Positions 49,389-58,306 of a DNA stretch of 64,000 nt are shown one piece after another. The stretch spans positions 4,151,470-4,215,469 of the forward strand of contig NZ_KI421507.1 of NCBI RefSeq assembly GCF_000473205.1, given 5' to 3'. The translations under genes were made by a program, and so were the position numbers. This DNA comes from Pseudophaeobacter arcticus DSM 23566 (GTDB taxonomy: Bacteria > Pseudomonadota > Alphaproteobacteria > Rhodobacterales > Rhodobacteraceae). The notes beneath the pieces were generated by a model. That model was not told where the DNA came from and made no database searches. It saw nothing but the letters and a program-made list of their open reading frames with translations. The first letter of the stretch is position 1. Each line of letters starts with the position of its first letter.

Positions 49389-50132
49389 TTATGAGCGTTT
49401 CTTGCTCACCAGGGAAGCGGCAACCCAACCAACCTTGGAGCCGTTGCGGGTTCTGATCTGCAGCCAGCCTGTACCGCTGTCCTCCATGATCAGCACCTCA
49501 TCCCCAGCCAAGAGCCGTGCCGTTACCGGGTAGAGCGTCCCGGGGCCCTGGCGCATGTTGACGCGCGAGGCGCGGATTTCGCGAATATCGAGATAGCTTT
49601 CGGCTGGAATCAAAGGCTGGGCAGGCTCTGCGCCTGTCAGCCCGGTGTTCAGCACCAACCCGCCAGTGTTGCTGCCTGTGTTCCCGCCTGTGTAGCTGCC
49701 TGTGGCAGGCTGACTGGTCATCGCCGCCAGCCCGCCCTGGATATTGTCCATATGCAACAGGCCGGTTTCAGCGGAGGGGGCAAAGGCGCTGCCAGAGCTT
49801 TGCAGGCTGGCTCCGGCGGAGGCAATTTTGTCCAGCGCAACAGCCTGGCGATGCGCAGGATCGGGGGCTGGCCGCGAAGTGGTCTCTGCCTGGGAGCGCG
49901 AGGCCGATGCCTGCTGCAGGACCGGAGCCGTGACCAGGGATGCGGCGCGTATTTTTGCGCTGCGCTGGAAGGTGCTGGCAGCAATTTCCGAGGCGGGCAG
50001 CGCTGCTGAGGTATTGTTGATCTCAGCCAGAGGTTCGGGCGGGCGTTCGGGGGCGACAAAGTCGCCTCCGCCGCTGAGTTCGTAAAAGCCCCACCCCAAA
50101 AAGGCAAAAGACACAATAACTAAGCGCGACAT
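49389..50132 (-). CDS. SH3-domain (SH3b) exported protein
   Basis: 247 residues from ATG 50132. N-terminal hydrophobic segment LVIVSFAFLGWGFYEL, probably an uncleaved membrane anchor. A low-complexity middle (Ala/Ser/Gln-rich, then TGSYTGGNTGSNTGG) leads to a C-terminal bacterial SH3 domain: REIRASRVNMRQGPGTLYPVTARLLAGDEVLIMEDSGTGWLQIRTRNGSKVGWVAASLV. Likely binds cell-wall peptides. Role unknown. Confidence 0.78.
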   Translation of the reverse strand: MSRLVIVSFAFLGWGFYELSGGGDFVAPERPPEPLAEINNTSAALPASEIAASTFQRSAKIRAASLVTAPVLQQASASRSQAETTSRPAPDPAHRQAVALDKIASAGASLQSSGSAFAPSAETGLLHMDNIQGGLAAMTSQPATGSYTGGNTGSNTGGLVLNTGLTGAEPAQPLIPAESYLDIREIRASRVNMRQGPGTLYPVTARLLAGDEVLIMEDSGTGWLQIRTRNGSKVGWVAASLVSKKRS

Positions 50133-50466
50133 AGCGCATCCCCCTGAACAATAAATCAATAGCGGCAAAGAATGGCGGCACGTCCAAAGAAGCTGGAACA
50201 CGGCATTGGACCGACGCGGCAGCACCAAAGGCCGCCATAGCCTAAACTGATCCCCTTAATATAGTTCGAATCTCGACCGAACACAGGGGAGACTGCCCGG
50301 GCTTCTCCCCCTTTTGCCGCGATCCGCACAAATCGGCGTCCGCAGCAGGCCTGTGTCGGCTAGCAGGCCTGTGTCGGCATGCTGGAAATGCACCACCTGT
50401 CGCAAGTCGGTGGATAAATATGAACCTTCGCTTTACCGCAGCAGATGGGGGAAGTATCACCAAAGC
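50133..50466. other. Divergent intergenic region before parC
   Basis: 334 bases between the SH3 gene (-) and parC (+). Contains an 18-bp unit repeated twice in tandem and an upstream extension of the parC frame that I do not accept as coding. A promoter for parC should lie in it; none assigned. Confidence 0.45.
50344..50379 (+). repeat. Two 18-bp tandem repeats upstream of parC
   Basis: AGCAGGCCTGTGTCGGCT followed directly by the same unit with one changed end base (50344-50361, 50362-50379). Confidence 0.9.
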
Positions 50467-52812
50467 ATGAGCGACACCCAAGATAAGACCGATGCCCCGC
50501 TGCCGCAAAACGGCGAGATTCTGGAACCCCTGCGCCGCGCCATTGGTGAGCGCTACCTGACCTATGCCCTGAGCACCATCATGCACAGGGCCTTGCCCGA
50601 TGCGCGCGATGGGCTAAAGCCGGTGCACCGGCGGATCCTCTATGCCATGAGCCGGCTACGGCTCAGCTCTACGGGCGGGTTTTTGAAATCGGCCAAGATT
50701 TCCGGCGATACCATGGGCGATTTCCACCCCCATGGCGATGCGGCGATCTATGATGCCATGGCGCGTCTGGCGCAGGAGTTCAACGTGCGCTACCCGCTGG
50801 TCGATGGCCAGGGGAACTTTGGCAATATTGACGGCGATAACCCGGCGGCCTCGCGCTACACCGAGGCACGGATGACCTTTGTTGCCGAGGCGATGCTCGA
50901 AGGGCTGACCGAGGACGCGGTTGATTTTCGCGACAACTATGATGGTCGCCTCACGGAGCCTGCCGTTCTGCCGGCAACCTTCCCGAATATTCTGGCCAAT
51001 GGCGCCACCGGGATTGCCGTGGGCATGGCGACCAATATTCCGCCGCATAACATTGCGGAGCTCATTGACGCCTGTATCCACCTGATCAAATCACCGGGTG
51101 CCGATGATGATACCCTGCTGAAATATGTGCCGGGACCGGATTTCCCCACCGGCGGCATTATCGTTGAACCCCGCGACAATATCGCCAAGGCCTACCGCAC
51201 CGGGCGCGGCTCCTTCCGGCTGCGTTGTACCCACGAGGTCGAGGATCTGGGGCGCGGTCAGTGGCAGATCGTTGTCACCGAAATCCCCTATCAGGTGCAA
51301 AAGTCCAAGCTGATCGAAAAGATCGCCGAGCTTATCCAGACCAAAAAGGTGCCGATCCTGGCGGATGTGCGCGACGAATCGGCCGAAGACGTCCGCATCG
51401 TGCTGGAGCCCAAGTCAAAGAACGTTGATCCCGACGTGCTGATGAACATGATGTTCCGCAATTCGGATCTTGAGCTGCGTTTCAGCCTCAATATGAACGT
51501 GCTGATCGACGGGGTTACGCCCAAGGTCTGCTCAATGAAGGAGGTGCTGCGCGCCTTCCTGGATCATCGCCGCGACGTGTTGCAGCGCCGGTCCGAGTAC
51601 CGCATGGGCAAGATCGACCACCGGCTGGAAGTGCTGGACGGCTTTATCATCGCCTTCCTCAATCTGGACCGGGTGATTGATATCATCCGCTATGACGAGG
51701 ACCCCAAGGCCGCCCTGATGCGGGAAAACTGGGATCTGGATCATCCGCGTGCCTATGAAGAAGCGGATTATGTCACCCCAGCTGCGGGTGAGGGCCAGCT
51801 GAGCGAAGTCCAGGCCGAGGCGATTCTCAACATGCGGCTGCGCTCGTTGCGTCGTCTCGAAGAGGTGGAGCTGACCAAGGAGCGCGACGCTTTGCGCGAA
51901 GAACGCGCCGGGCTGGTTGAGCTTTTGGGGTCTGACGATCTGCAGTGGAGCAAGATCACCGAGCAGTTGCGCGCCACCAAAAAGCAATTTGGCAAAGACT
52001 ATGCAGGCGGCGCCCGCCGCACCCGATTTGCCGAGGCTGGCGAGGTCGAAGATGTGCCACTGGAGGCGATGATCGACCGCGAACCAATCACCGTTGTCTG
52101 CTCGCAGATGGGCTGGATCCGGGCAATGACCGGCCATATCGATCTGAACCGCGAGCTGAAGTTCAAGGATGGCGATGGCGCCCGGTTCATCTTTCATGCG
52201 GAAACCACCGACCGGCTGCTGGTCTTTGGCAGCAATGGCCGCTTTTACACCGTCAGCGCCGCCAATCTGCCCGGCGGACGGGGCATGGGCGAGCCGTTGC
52301 GCCTGATCGTGGATCTTCCCAATGAGGTCGAGATCGTCGATATCCTGATCCACCATCCCGAAGGGCGCCTGTTGGTGGCCTCTTCGGCGGGCAATGGATT
52401 TATCTGCGCGGAAAAGGATATCGTGGCGCAGACCCGCAGCGGCAAACAGGTGCTGAACGTCAAAGATGATGATCGCGCTCAGATCTGTATTCCGGTGACC
52501 GGTGATCACGTGGCGATTGTCTCGGAAAACGGCAAGTTTCTTGTCTTCTCGGTGGAGGAAATGCCGGAACTCAGCCGTGGCAAAGGGGTGCGGTTGCAGA
52601 AATACAATATGGCACGGGGCAAGCAGGGCTCGCTTGAACTGGACGGTGGGCTCAGCGATATCACCACCTTCAACTGGGACGAGGGCATCTCCTGGGAAAT
52701 GGGTGGCGGCAAGACCCGGCATGAAACCGACCTCAGCCAATGGCTGGGCAAACGCGCGGGTATTGGCAAACGGCCCCCCTATGGCTTCCCGCGGAACTAC
52801 AAGTTCAAATAA
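50467..52812 (+). CDS. parC: DNA topoisomerase IV subunit A
   Basis: 781 residues from ATG 50467 (MSDTQDKTDAPLPQNGEI). Breakage-reunion domain starts RRAIGERYLTYALSTIMHRALPDARDGLKPVHRRILYAM; catalytic tyrosine in NPAASRYTEARMT; C-terminal beta-propeller repeats (GSNGRFYTVSAANLPGGRGMGE, EKDIVAQTRSGKQVLNV). Decatenates daughter chromosomes with ParE. The quinolone-determining region reads GDFHPHGDAAIYDAM. ParC is favoured over GyrA by length and the short propeller without a clear GyrA box. Confidence 0.92.
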   Translation: MSDTQDKTDAPLPQNGEILEPLRRAIGERYLTYALSTIMHRALPDARDGLKPVHRRILYAMSRLRLSSTGGFLKSAKISGDTMGDFHPHGDAAIYDAMARLAQEFNVRYPLVDGQGNFGNIDGDNPAASRYTEARMTFVAEAMLEGLTEDAVDFRDNYDGRLTEPAVLPATFPNILANGATGIAVGMATNIPPHNIAELIDACIHLIKSPGADDDTLLKYVPGPDFPTGGIIVEPRDNIAKAYRTGRGSFRLRCTHEVEDLGRGQWQIVVTEIPYQVQKSKLIEKIAELIQTKKVPILADVRDESAEDVRIVLEPKSKNVDPDVLMNMMFRNSDLELRFSLNMNVLIDGVTPKVCSMKEVLRAFLDHRRDVLQRRSEYRMGKIDHRLEVLDGFIIAFLNLDRVIDIIRYDEDPKAALMRENWDLDHPRAYEEADYVTPAAGEGQLSEVQAEAILNMRLRSLRRLEEVELTKERDALREERAGLVELLGSDDLQWSKITEQLRATKKQFGKDYAGGARRTRFAEAGEVEDVPLEAMIDREPITVVCSQMGWIRAMTGHIDLNRELKFKDGDGARFIFHAETTDRLLVFGSNGRFYTVSAANLPGGRGMGEPLRLIVDLPNEVEIVDILIHHPEGRLLVASSAGNGFICAEKDIVAQTRSGKQVLNVKDDDRAQICIPVTGDHVAIVSENGKFLVFSVEEMPELSRGKGVRLQKYNMARGKQGSLELDGGLSDITTFNWDEGISWEMGGGKTRHETDLSQWLGKRAGIGKRPPYGFPRNYKFK

Positions 52813-52860
52813 TGGGAAGTTTTTCGCCCATGTTCTGTGACCCTTAGGCCACCGACCCTG

Positions 52861-52901
52861 CCAGAGCCGCCGCTATTGGTTTACCGATTGGGCGGCTCTG
52901 G
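52861..52901 (+). terminator. Inverted repeat after parC
   Basis: CCAGAGCCGCC/GGCGGCTCTGG, an 11-bp stem with a 19-base loop, 48 bases after the parC stop. No T-run, so termination is only a possibility. Confidence 0.45.
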
Positions 52902-52952
52902 TCTATCTGAAGCTAGATCAAAACCGATTGTTCCTACCCGATGAGGCCCTTG

Positions 52953-53573
52953 ATGTTCCGAATCCTTGCTCTTCTGGCCTCTATGGTCCTGTTGGCTGCC
53001 TGCGAAGAAACTCAATTGAACGAGGCCAAAGAAGACCTTGGCGACTTCAACATGCGGGTCTCTTTTGTCTATACCGACAAGGCGCTGCAATGGCCGCTGT
53101 CCCGGGCGGCCGAACCTTCCGAGTGGAATGAGCCCATCGAGCGCGCCCTTGAGGCCCGTTTGGGGCGCTACACGGGCACCGGCAAATACGATGTGGCCAT
53201 CACCCTGGAGGGCTTTTTGCTGGCCACCGGCGGCATCCCGGTGCTGGTGAACCCCAAAAGCGCCGCCGTGGTGAATGTCTTTGTCTATGATGTCACCACC
53301 AAGACCTATCTCCTGAAAGAGCATCAAATGAAGATCTTTGAGGATACCACCGGCGAGAGCGCCATCATTGGGTCGGGCTACAGCCGCACAAAGGCCGAGC
53401 AGATCGACGGGCTGGCGCTCAAGATTGTTGATGGGCTGGAAGAATACATGGCCAAGCAACGTGTTGAAAAAGGCTGGTTTGGCGGGGACGATACCGCAGA
53501 GGCCAGCACCAGCACCGCAGTGGCACCAAAGCCGGTTGAACCGGCGTCCGATACAGCGCCTGTTGCAGAGTAA
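52953..53573 (+). CDS. Lipoprotein of unknown function (DUF6778-like)
   Basis: 206 residues from ATG 52953, with GAGG six bases upstream; ATG 52941 lacks a ribosome site. Lipoprotein signal FRILALLASMVLLAAC. The mature region (NEAKEDLGDFNMRVSFVYTDKALQWPLSRAAEPSEWNEPIERALEARLGRYTGTGKYDVAITLEGFLLATGGIPVLVNPKSAAVVNVFVYD) resembles a roseobacter lipoprotein family I believe is DUF6778. C-terminal tail is Ala/Thr/Pro-rich. Probably faces the periplasm. Confidence 0.65.
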   Translation: MFRILALLASMVLLAACEETQLNEAKEDLGDFNMRVSFVYTDKALQWPLSRAAEPSEWNEPIERALEARLGRYTGTGKYDVAITLEGFLLATGGIPVLVNPKSAAVVNVFVYDVTTKTYLLKEHQMKIFEDTTGESAIIGSGYSRTKAEQIDGLALKIVDGLEEYMAKQRVEKGWFGGDDTAEASTSTAVAPKPVEPASDTAPVAE

Positions 53574-53624
53574 AAACAGGCGGGAGGAAGATCGCCAAAA
53601 GGCGCCTGATCAAACAGGTACGGG

Positions 53625-53653
53625 TTGATTTTCTTCTCCAAACCAAATATGCG
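53625..53653 (+). promoter_or_regulatory. Putative tuf promoter
   Basis: TTGATT and TATGCG separated by 17 bases, 63 bases before the tuf start. Confidence 0.35.
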
Positions 53654-53716
53654 GCGCGCGCAGAGGAAATCTTTGGGTCGGTTGTCGGCCCTCTCTTTCA
53701 AAAGGGCGCCTAGAGA

Positions 53717-54892
53717 ATGGCTAAGGAAAAGTTTGAACGTAATAAGCCGCACGTCAACATCGGCACCATCGGCCACGTTGACCACGGTAAAACCACTCTG
53801 ACCGCAGCGATCACCAAATATTTTGGTGACTTCAAAGCCTACGACCAGATCGACGGCGCACCAGAAGAAAAAGCGCGCGGCATCACCATCTCGACCGCAC
53901 ATGTTGAGTATGAAACCGAGACCCGCCACTACGCGCACGTCGACTGCCCCGGCCACGCTGACTATGTGAAAAACATGATCACCGGTGCGGCACAGATGGA
54001 TGGCGCCATCCTGGTTGTGAACGCGGCTGATGGCCCGATGCCTCAGACCCGCGAGCACATCCTGCTGGGCCGCCAGGTTGGCATCCCTTACATGGTTGTC
54101 TTCATGAACAAAGTTGACCAGGTCGACGATGAAGAGCTGCTCGAGCTGGTTGAAATGGAAATCCGTGAGCTGCTGTCCAGCTACGAATATCCTGGCGACG
54201 ATATTCCTATCATCGCGGGCTCGGCTCTGGCGGCGATGGAAGGCCGTGATCCTGAAATCGGCGAAGAGAAAATCAAAGAGCTGATGAAAGCGGTTGACGA
54301 GTATATCCCTACTCCTGCCCGTGCCGTTGACCAGCCCTTCCTGATGCCTGTTGAAGACGTGTTCTCGATCTCTGGTCGTGGGACCGTTGTGACCGGCCGT
54401 GTTGAGCGTGGCGTGATCAATGTTGGCGACAGCATTGAAATCGTTGGCCTGAAGGACACTCAGACCACCACCTGTACCGGTGTTGAAATGTTCCGCAAGC
54501 TGCTGGATCGCGGTGAAGCAGGCGACAACATCGGCGCCCTGCTGCGCGGTATCGACCGTGAAGCTGTTGAGCGTGGCCAGGTTCTCTGTGCGCCCAAGTC
54601 GGTGAACCCACACACCAAATTCGAAGCCGAAGCCTATATCCTGACCAAGGATGAAGGTGGTCGTCACACGCCGTTCTTCGCCAACTACCGTCCTCAGTTC
54701 TACTTCCGGACCACAGACGTCACCGGCACCGTTACTCTGCCCGAGGGCACCGAAATGGTTATGCCTGGCGACAACCTGAAGTTCGACGTTGAACTGATCG
54801 CCCCCATCGCGATGGAAGCCGGTCTGCGCTTCGCCATCCGCGAAGGCGGCCGCACCGTTGGTGCCGGCGTCGTTTCTAAAATCACAGAGTGA
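53717..54892 (+). CDS. tuf: Elongation factor Tu
   Basis: 391 residues. GTP-binding motifs [44 protein letters not shown] and MNKVDQVDD; effector region EEKARGITI; domains II and III complete ([33 protein letters not shown]). Codon use is visibly selected for high expression (GTT/CTG/GGC preference). Delivers aminoacyl-tRNA to the ribosome. In related genomes tRNA-Trp, secE and nusG follow nearby. Confidence 0.97.
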   Translation: MAKEKFERNKPHVNIGTIGHVDHGKTTLTAAITKYFGDFKAYDQIDGAPEEKARGITISTAHVEYETETRHYAHVDCPGHADYVKNMITGAAQMDGAILVVNAADGPMPQTREHILLGRQVGIPYMVVFMNKVDQVDDEELLELVEMEIRELLSSYEYPGDDIPIIAGSALAAMEGRDPEIGEEKIKELMKAVDEYIPTPARAVDQPFLMPVEDVFSISGRGTVVTGRVERGVINVGDSIEIVGLKDTQTTTCTGVEMFRKLLDRGEAGDNIGALLRGIDREAVERGQVLCAPKSVNPHTKFEAEAYILTKDEGGRHTPFFANYRPQFYFRTTDVTGTVTLPEGTEMVMPGDNLKFDVELIAPIAMEAGLRFAIREGGRTVGAGVVSKITE

Positions 54893-54962
54893 TTTTGAAA
54901 CAGTGGTGACAGGTGATTTTCCCCACCGGGGAAATCGCCGAGAACCGCCCCGGTGAAAAGAT

Positions 54963-54990
54963 AAAAGGGCGCCCCAAGGGGCGCCCTTTT
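54963..54990 (+). terminator. Strong terminator of tuf
   Basis: Perfect 13-bp inverted repeat AAAAGGGCGCCCC-AA-GGGGCGCCCTTTT, 70 bases after the tuf stop. Confidence 0.9.
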
Positions 54991-55163
54991 ACTGTGCCCC
55001 CAATCGCATGCAGCGTCTGATCCATCGCTCTTTCCAAAAAAACGGGGGAGAACTTGTTCGCCAAGAGCCGTCATCTGCATTTGCAAAGCAGCAGGTGGTT
55101 ACCCAGGCGTTGGGGGCTCTTGATGCCGCGCGCAGGGTGGACGGGCGTCCTGGGGTTTCTCTG

Positions 55164-55886
55164 CTATCTTGGTTCAGCTGCCCGCCCGACCGCAAGGTCC
55201 GCCCGATCGGTTATCTCATCCAGCGATGCCTGCAGGCTGAGCCGCAGGATCTCGGTCTCGTCTTCGCTGGGCTTTTTCGGCACCGGATCGGTCCATTCCT
55301 GACAGATCAGCACGCCGCGCGAAAAGGGCAGGGGCAACATCTGCTTGTCCCAGGTGGGCATTTTCAGCACCCGGCGTTCCGCAAAGGCGACGGTAAAGAC
55401 CCGGCAGCCGGTCATCCGCGCCCAGGTGACAGGAACCCCAGAACAGACACGCGCAGGACCACGGGGGCCATCTGCGGCAATCCCGATGGAGCAGCCCTCC
55501 TTGGTGCGCCGCAGCACCTCACGTGACAGGGCGACATGCCGTTTGTGGCTCGACATCGGGATGGTTTCAAACCCCAGGCGTACCAGGATCTGGCCGGCCA
55601 GCCGCCCGGCGCGCGCAGCGGAGGTGAGGGCACAGATGCGGCCCAGAGAGGTGTCAAAGAGAAAGGGAGCCATGATCAGCCGCTGATGCCAAAGCACAAA
55701 AATCACCGGCTCTCCGCTGGCCACGGCCGCATCCATGTCGTCACAGCCAGAGCGCTGCCAGCGCGATGTCCGGTAGGCAAAGCTGACATAGCGGGCAAAG
55801 AGCCCTTCAATCACCCGGTTGAAGCGAGGGCTGTCGGCAATTTTCTTTCGCAGGCTCAAAAGTCGATCCCTTTTTTCGACTGTCAT
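55164..55886 (-). CDS. DUF374 / lysophospholipid acyltransferase-like protein
   Basis: 240 residues from ATG 55886; a longer frame runs into tRNA-Trp and is rejected. DUF374-type segments: EPVIFVLWHQRLIMAPFLF, ALTSAARAGRLAGQILVRLGFETIPMSS, GCSIGIAADGPRGPARVCSGVPVTWARMTGCRVFTVAFAERR. Related proteins are LPLAT-fold acyltransferases acting on lipid A or phospholipid precursors. Substrate unassigned. Confidence 0.8.
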   Translation of the reverse strand: MTVEKRDRLLSLRKKIADSPRFNRVIEGLFARYVSFAYRTSRWQRSGCDDMDAAVASGEPVIFVLWHQRLIMAPFLFDTSLGRICALTSAARAGRLAGQILVRLGFETIPMSSHKRHVALSREVLRRTKEGCSIGIAADGPRGPARVCSGVPVTWARMTGCRVFTVAFAERRVLKMPTWDKQMLPLPFSRGVLICQEWTDPVPKKPSEDETEILRLSLQASLDEITDRADLAVGRAAEPR

Positions 55887-56002
55887 AGAATACTGAACCG
55901 GCAAGAGCCAGTCTGGTTGCGCATCCGGGCAAAAAGCCAAGTGGTTCTGCTGATTTCCCTCTTGCGAGTCAGCGAGAGGTGGCTTAGGAACACCGGCACT
56001 GC

Positions 56003-56078
56003 AGGGGTATAGCTCAGTTGGTAGAGCGACGGTCTCCAAAACCGTAGGTCTCGGGTTCGAACCCTGATGCCCCTGCCA
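56003..56078 (+). tRNA. tRNA-Trp (CCA anticodon)
   Basis: Complete cloverleaf: acceptor AGGGGTA/TGCCCCT, D-arm AGCTCAGTTGGTAGAGC, anticodon loop CTCCAAA with CCA at the centre, T-arm CGGGTTCGAACCC, discriminator G and encoded CCA end. The phage integrase gene begins the next region. Confidence 0.97.
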
Positions 56079-56134
56079 GTAAATTCAATCACTTATAATT
56101 ATTCTAGGCCGACTGATTCTGATCGGTTGGGACT

Positions 56135-57181
56135 TTAGTTGGGAATCTTTGTCTTTTTGTCATGGCGCTCCAGCTTCATGATGGCAGATTCTGCGAGTTG
56201 TGTATTGCGGCTCAAGTAGTGCGCATCCAAAATTGCTCCGACATCTTTCAGGCTGTGGCCGGTGATTGTCGCAATTTCTGGAACTTCACACCCTGCAATT
56301 GCTAGCCGTGTGACCGCAGTGCCCCTCAGGTCGTGAAATGTTAGGCCAGAGATCTTCGCCTTCGCCAGCGTTTTGCGCCATGACGCACTGAACCCATGCG
56401 ATGTCCATGAGTTGCCCCTTGATGTTGTCAGGATCGTCGTGGCGGTCCGCCTCTTTGCTTCCCCGTCCAGAACAGATCGAAGGGTGGAAGCCACGGGAAT
56501 GACCACACGGCGTTGTGTTTTGCTTTGGATTAAGCGGATATGGGTTCCATCGTAGGCATCCCAAGGCAGGCGCAATAGGTCGCCTTGTCGCTGGCCAGTC
56601 CAGGCTGCCATTAAATAGGCCACCTGAATTCGTGCGGGGGCGATCGCAAATAACGCGCTTTCGTCGGCTTGGGTCCAGATGCGTTCAGCACGTCCAGATC
56701 GGTACAGCTTGCCGGGTTTCTCACAGGGGTTTGCATCGGTCAGGCCCCGGTCATAGGCCCAAGCGAGAATAGAGGCAAAAGTGGCAAACACATAGTCTGC
56801 CTGCCGCCTCGACGTTGTAGCCATTGTGTCTCGCCATTCGAGGAACGCGGCGCGAGCGCGGCGATCAGCAAGTGCGGAGATCGGGAAATCTCCAAAGGCT
56901 GTTTCAATCTTTCGAATGTGAGAGCAGTAGTCTTTCTTTGTGCGCTCCGCGAGGCCTCCCCATTTCGGGGTGTCCTGGTAGCGGTTTAAAAGCGATTGGA
57001 TGGTGTCCGACCTAGATTCGGCCTTTTGGCCAATGGCTTTGTTGTACGCTTCGATGAATTCTGGATCGCCAGGTTTCCCTGGGAGACGCGGCCCACCTTT
57101 CCAAGCATAGTAGTAGGTAACGCTCTTGCCGTTTGCGAGGCGTTTGGTGATTTGGTTAGTACCTTTGAGTTTCACTCTCAT
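56135..57181 (-). CDS. int: Phage tyrosine integrase
   Basis: 348 residues from ATG 57181. N-terminal arm-binding and core-binding (SAM-like) domains, then the catalytic domain with Arg198 (AWTGQRQGDLLRL), His283-x-x-Arg286 (TFHDLRGTAVTRLA), His309 (ATITGHSLKDV) and nucleophile Tyr322 (ILDAHYLSRNTQ). All catalytic residues are intact. It ends 57 bases from the tRNA-Trp end, which is therefore the probable attachment site. Its start overlaps the small upstream gene by 26 bases. Confidence 0.93.
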   Translation of the reverse strand: MRVKLKGTNQITKRLANGKSVTYYYAWKGGPRLPGKPGDPEFIEAYNKAIGQKAESRSDTIQSLLNRYQDTPKWGGLAERTKKDYCSHIRKIETAFGDFPISALADRRARAAFLEWRDTMATTSRRQADYVFATFASILAWAYDRGLTDANPCEKPGKLYRSGRAERIWTQADESALFAIAPARIQVAYLMAAWTGQRQGDLLRLPWDAYDGTHIRLIQSKTQRRVVIPVASTLRSVLDGEAKRRTATTILTTSRGNSWTSHGFSASWRKTLAKAKISGLTFHDLRGTAVTRLAIAGCEVPEIATITGHSLKDVGAILDAHYLSRNTQLAESAIMKLERHDKKTKIPN

Positions 57182-57356
57182 TGCGGTTGGCTTTCCACTT
57201 GTCGAATGGGGAATCCGCAACGGGTTCGGATTCCGGTAAAATGCGGACCGTTCCTGCAGCCGTCACAATCTCGACTATGGCATTCGGATCGGCAGAGCGG
57301 GCAGCGGTAACAAATCGTTTGATCTGGGCAGCGCTAAAGTTTTGTTGTTTACCCAT
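57156..57356 (-). CDS. Small phage protein upstream of integrase
   Basis: 66 residues: an N-terminal helical part (SAAQIKRFVTAARSADPNAIVEIVTAAGTVRI) and a polar tail. Overlaps int by 26 bases and the preceding gene by 8. Its position suggests an excision or integration accessory role, but no winged-helix or Xis motif is clear. Confidence 0.65.
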   Translation of the reverse strand: MGKQQNFSAAQIKRFVTAARSADPNAIVEIVTAAGTVRILPESEPVADSPFDKWKANRNESETQRY

Positions 57357-58032
57357 GTCCGCTCCCTGGCTTTACCGCTGGATATTCTTGTCTAGTGGCG
57401 TGGCCACCCCACTGATCTGCCATAGCGCTGGCAATGCCTGGGAATGTCTTGCTGCGGATCTGCCAGCGGAGTTTGCCCGGTGGGGCGCGGTGGATGGCGG
57501 ACCAGCGTTTGTGGGTCTCTGTGCCTTTCTCAGGCGGTGTCAGCTTGTTTGTCGGGACCAGCTTAGGCAGACCGCGCAGGTAAAGCCCTGTTGCCTTGAA
57601 AGCAGGCTCCCCAAACCACCAGGGCTGCACATGCTGGGCGGCGGGCTGAAAGTTCTCGATCCGCTGTTTTGCGTGTTTGTGCATTACCGGGTTCTCTACC
57701 GCGACGCGCGCGATCGGTGCATTCCAGCAGGCTGAAAACAGCGCGGCACCTTTATCGAGGTCCGCCCACATCTCTGCCAGGCTGCGCCCCTTTGGCGGCT
57801 GGTGCAGCCAGCGCACGCCGCTGTTGCACAGCCGGGTGCAGGGCGGGTGCATCACGGCCAGCAGATCCCAGCCCAGACCCAGCACCTCGCGCACGTCACA
57901 TTGCATATGGCGGTTGCTGCGATCTTGCGCGGGCAACAGATCACAGGACCAGGCGTCATGGCCGCGCTCAAGAAACGCCCGGCGCACCGCGCCGCTGGTT
58001 TCGCAGCCGATCAGAACTTTTAGCTGTTTCAT
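57349..58032 (-). CDS. Phage DNA cytosine methyltransferase-like protein
   Basis: 227 residues from ATG 58032 (AGGA five bases upstream). Starts KVLIGCETSGAVRRAFLERGHDAWSCDLLPAQD, a SAM-binding-like beginning, with MHPPCTRLCNSGVRWLHQPP (PPC-type motif) and VAVENPVMHKH (ENP-like motif). These are hallmarks of a phage family often called DNA cytosine methyltransferase. A full target-recognition domain is missing, so activity is uncertain. Could protect phage DNA from host restriction. Confidence 0.65.
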   Translation of the reverse strand: MKQLKVLIGCETSGAVRRAFLERGHDAWSCDLLPAQDRSNRHMQCDVREVLGLGWDLLAVMHPPCTRLCNSGVRWLHQPPKGRSLAEMWADLDKGAALFSACWNAPIARVAVENPVMHKHAKQRIENFQPAAQHVQPWWFGEPAFKATGLYLRGLPKLVPTNKLTPPEKGTETHKRWSAIHRAPPGKLRWQIRSKTFPGIASAMADQWGGHATRQEYPAVKPGSGHG

Positions 58033-58039
58033 GGCGGTC

Positions 58040-58306
58040 CTAGTCTTTTCCTGTGGCACGGCGCATGCGGCGGATACTGCGGCGCATAATGGTGGCGCGT
58101 TCCTGCCGCAGAGCTGCGAGCGCCAATTCCTTGCGCTGGATCCGGTTGTGCAGCCGGGCGAGGCGTTCAAATTCTTCCGGGGTGGCGTGATGCATCCAGG
58201 GCGCGCCAAGGCCGAACGGCTTTTCTTGTCGAGGGGCTGGCATCTCTGCCTGTACAGCAGCAGCCAGTGCACGGATGAAATCAGTTGGGGGGTATTTCAT
58301 GGCCAT
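58040..58306 (-). CDS. Small phage protein of unknown function
   Basis: 88 residues from ATG 58306 (ATG 58300 also possible). A Pro-rich start is followed by a basic helical part HATPEEFERLARLHNRIQRKELALAALRQERATIMRRSIRRMRRATGKD that looks coiled-coil. Its ATG directly follows the TAA of the preceding gene. No family recognised. Confidence 0.6.
   Translation of the reverse strand: MAMKYPPTDFIRALAAAVQAEMPAPRQEKPFGLGAPWMHHATPEEFERLARLHNRIQRKELALAALRQERATIMRRSIRRMRRATGKD

Noticed and set aside
51532..52740. 402-codon reverse frame opposite parC
   Set aside because: Antisense shadow; no ribosome site or recognisable protein features.
55887..56039. N-terminal extension of the acyltransferase through tRNA-Trp
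   Set aside because: It would translate the complement of the tRNA; ATG 55886 gives a normal start.
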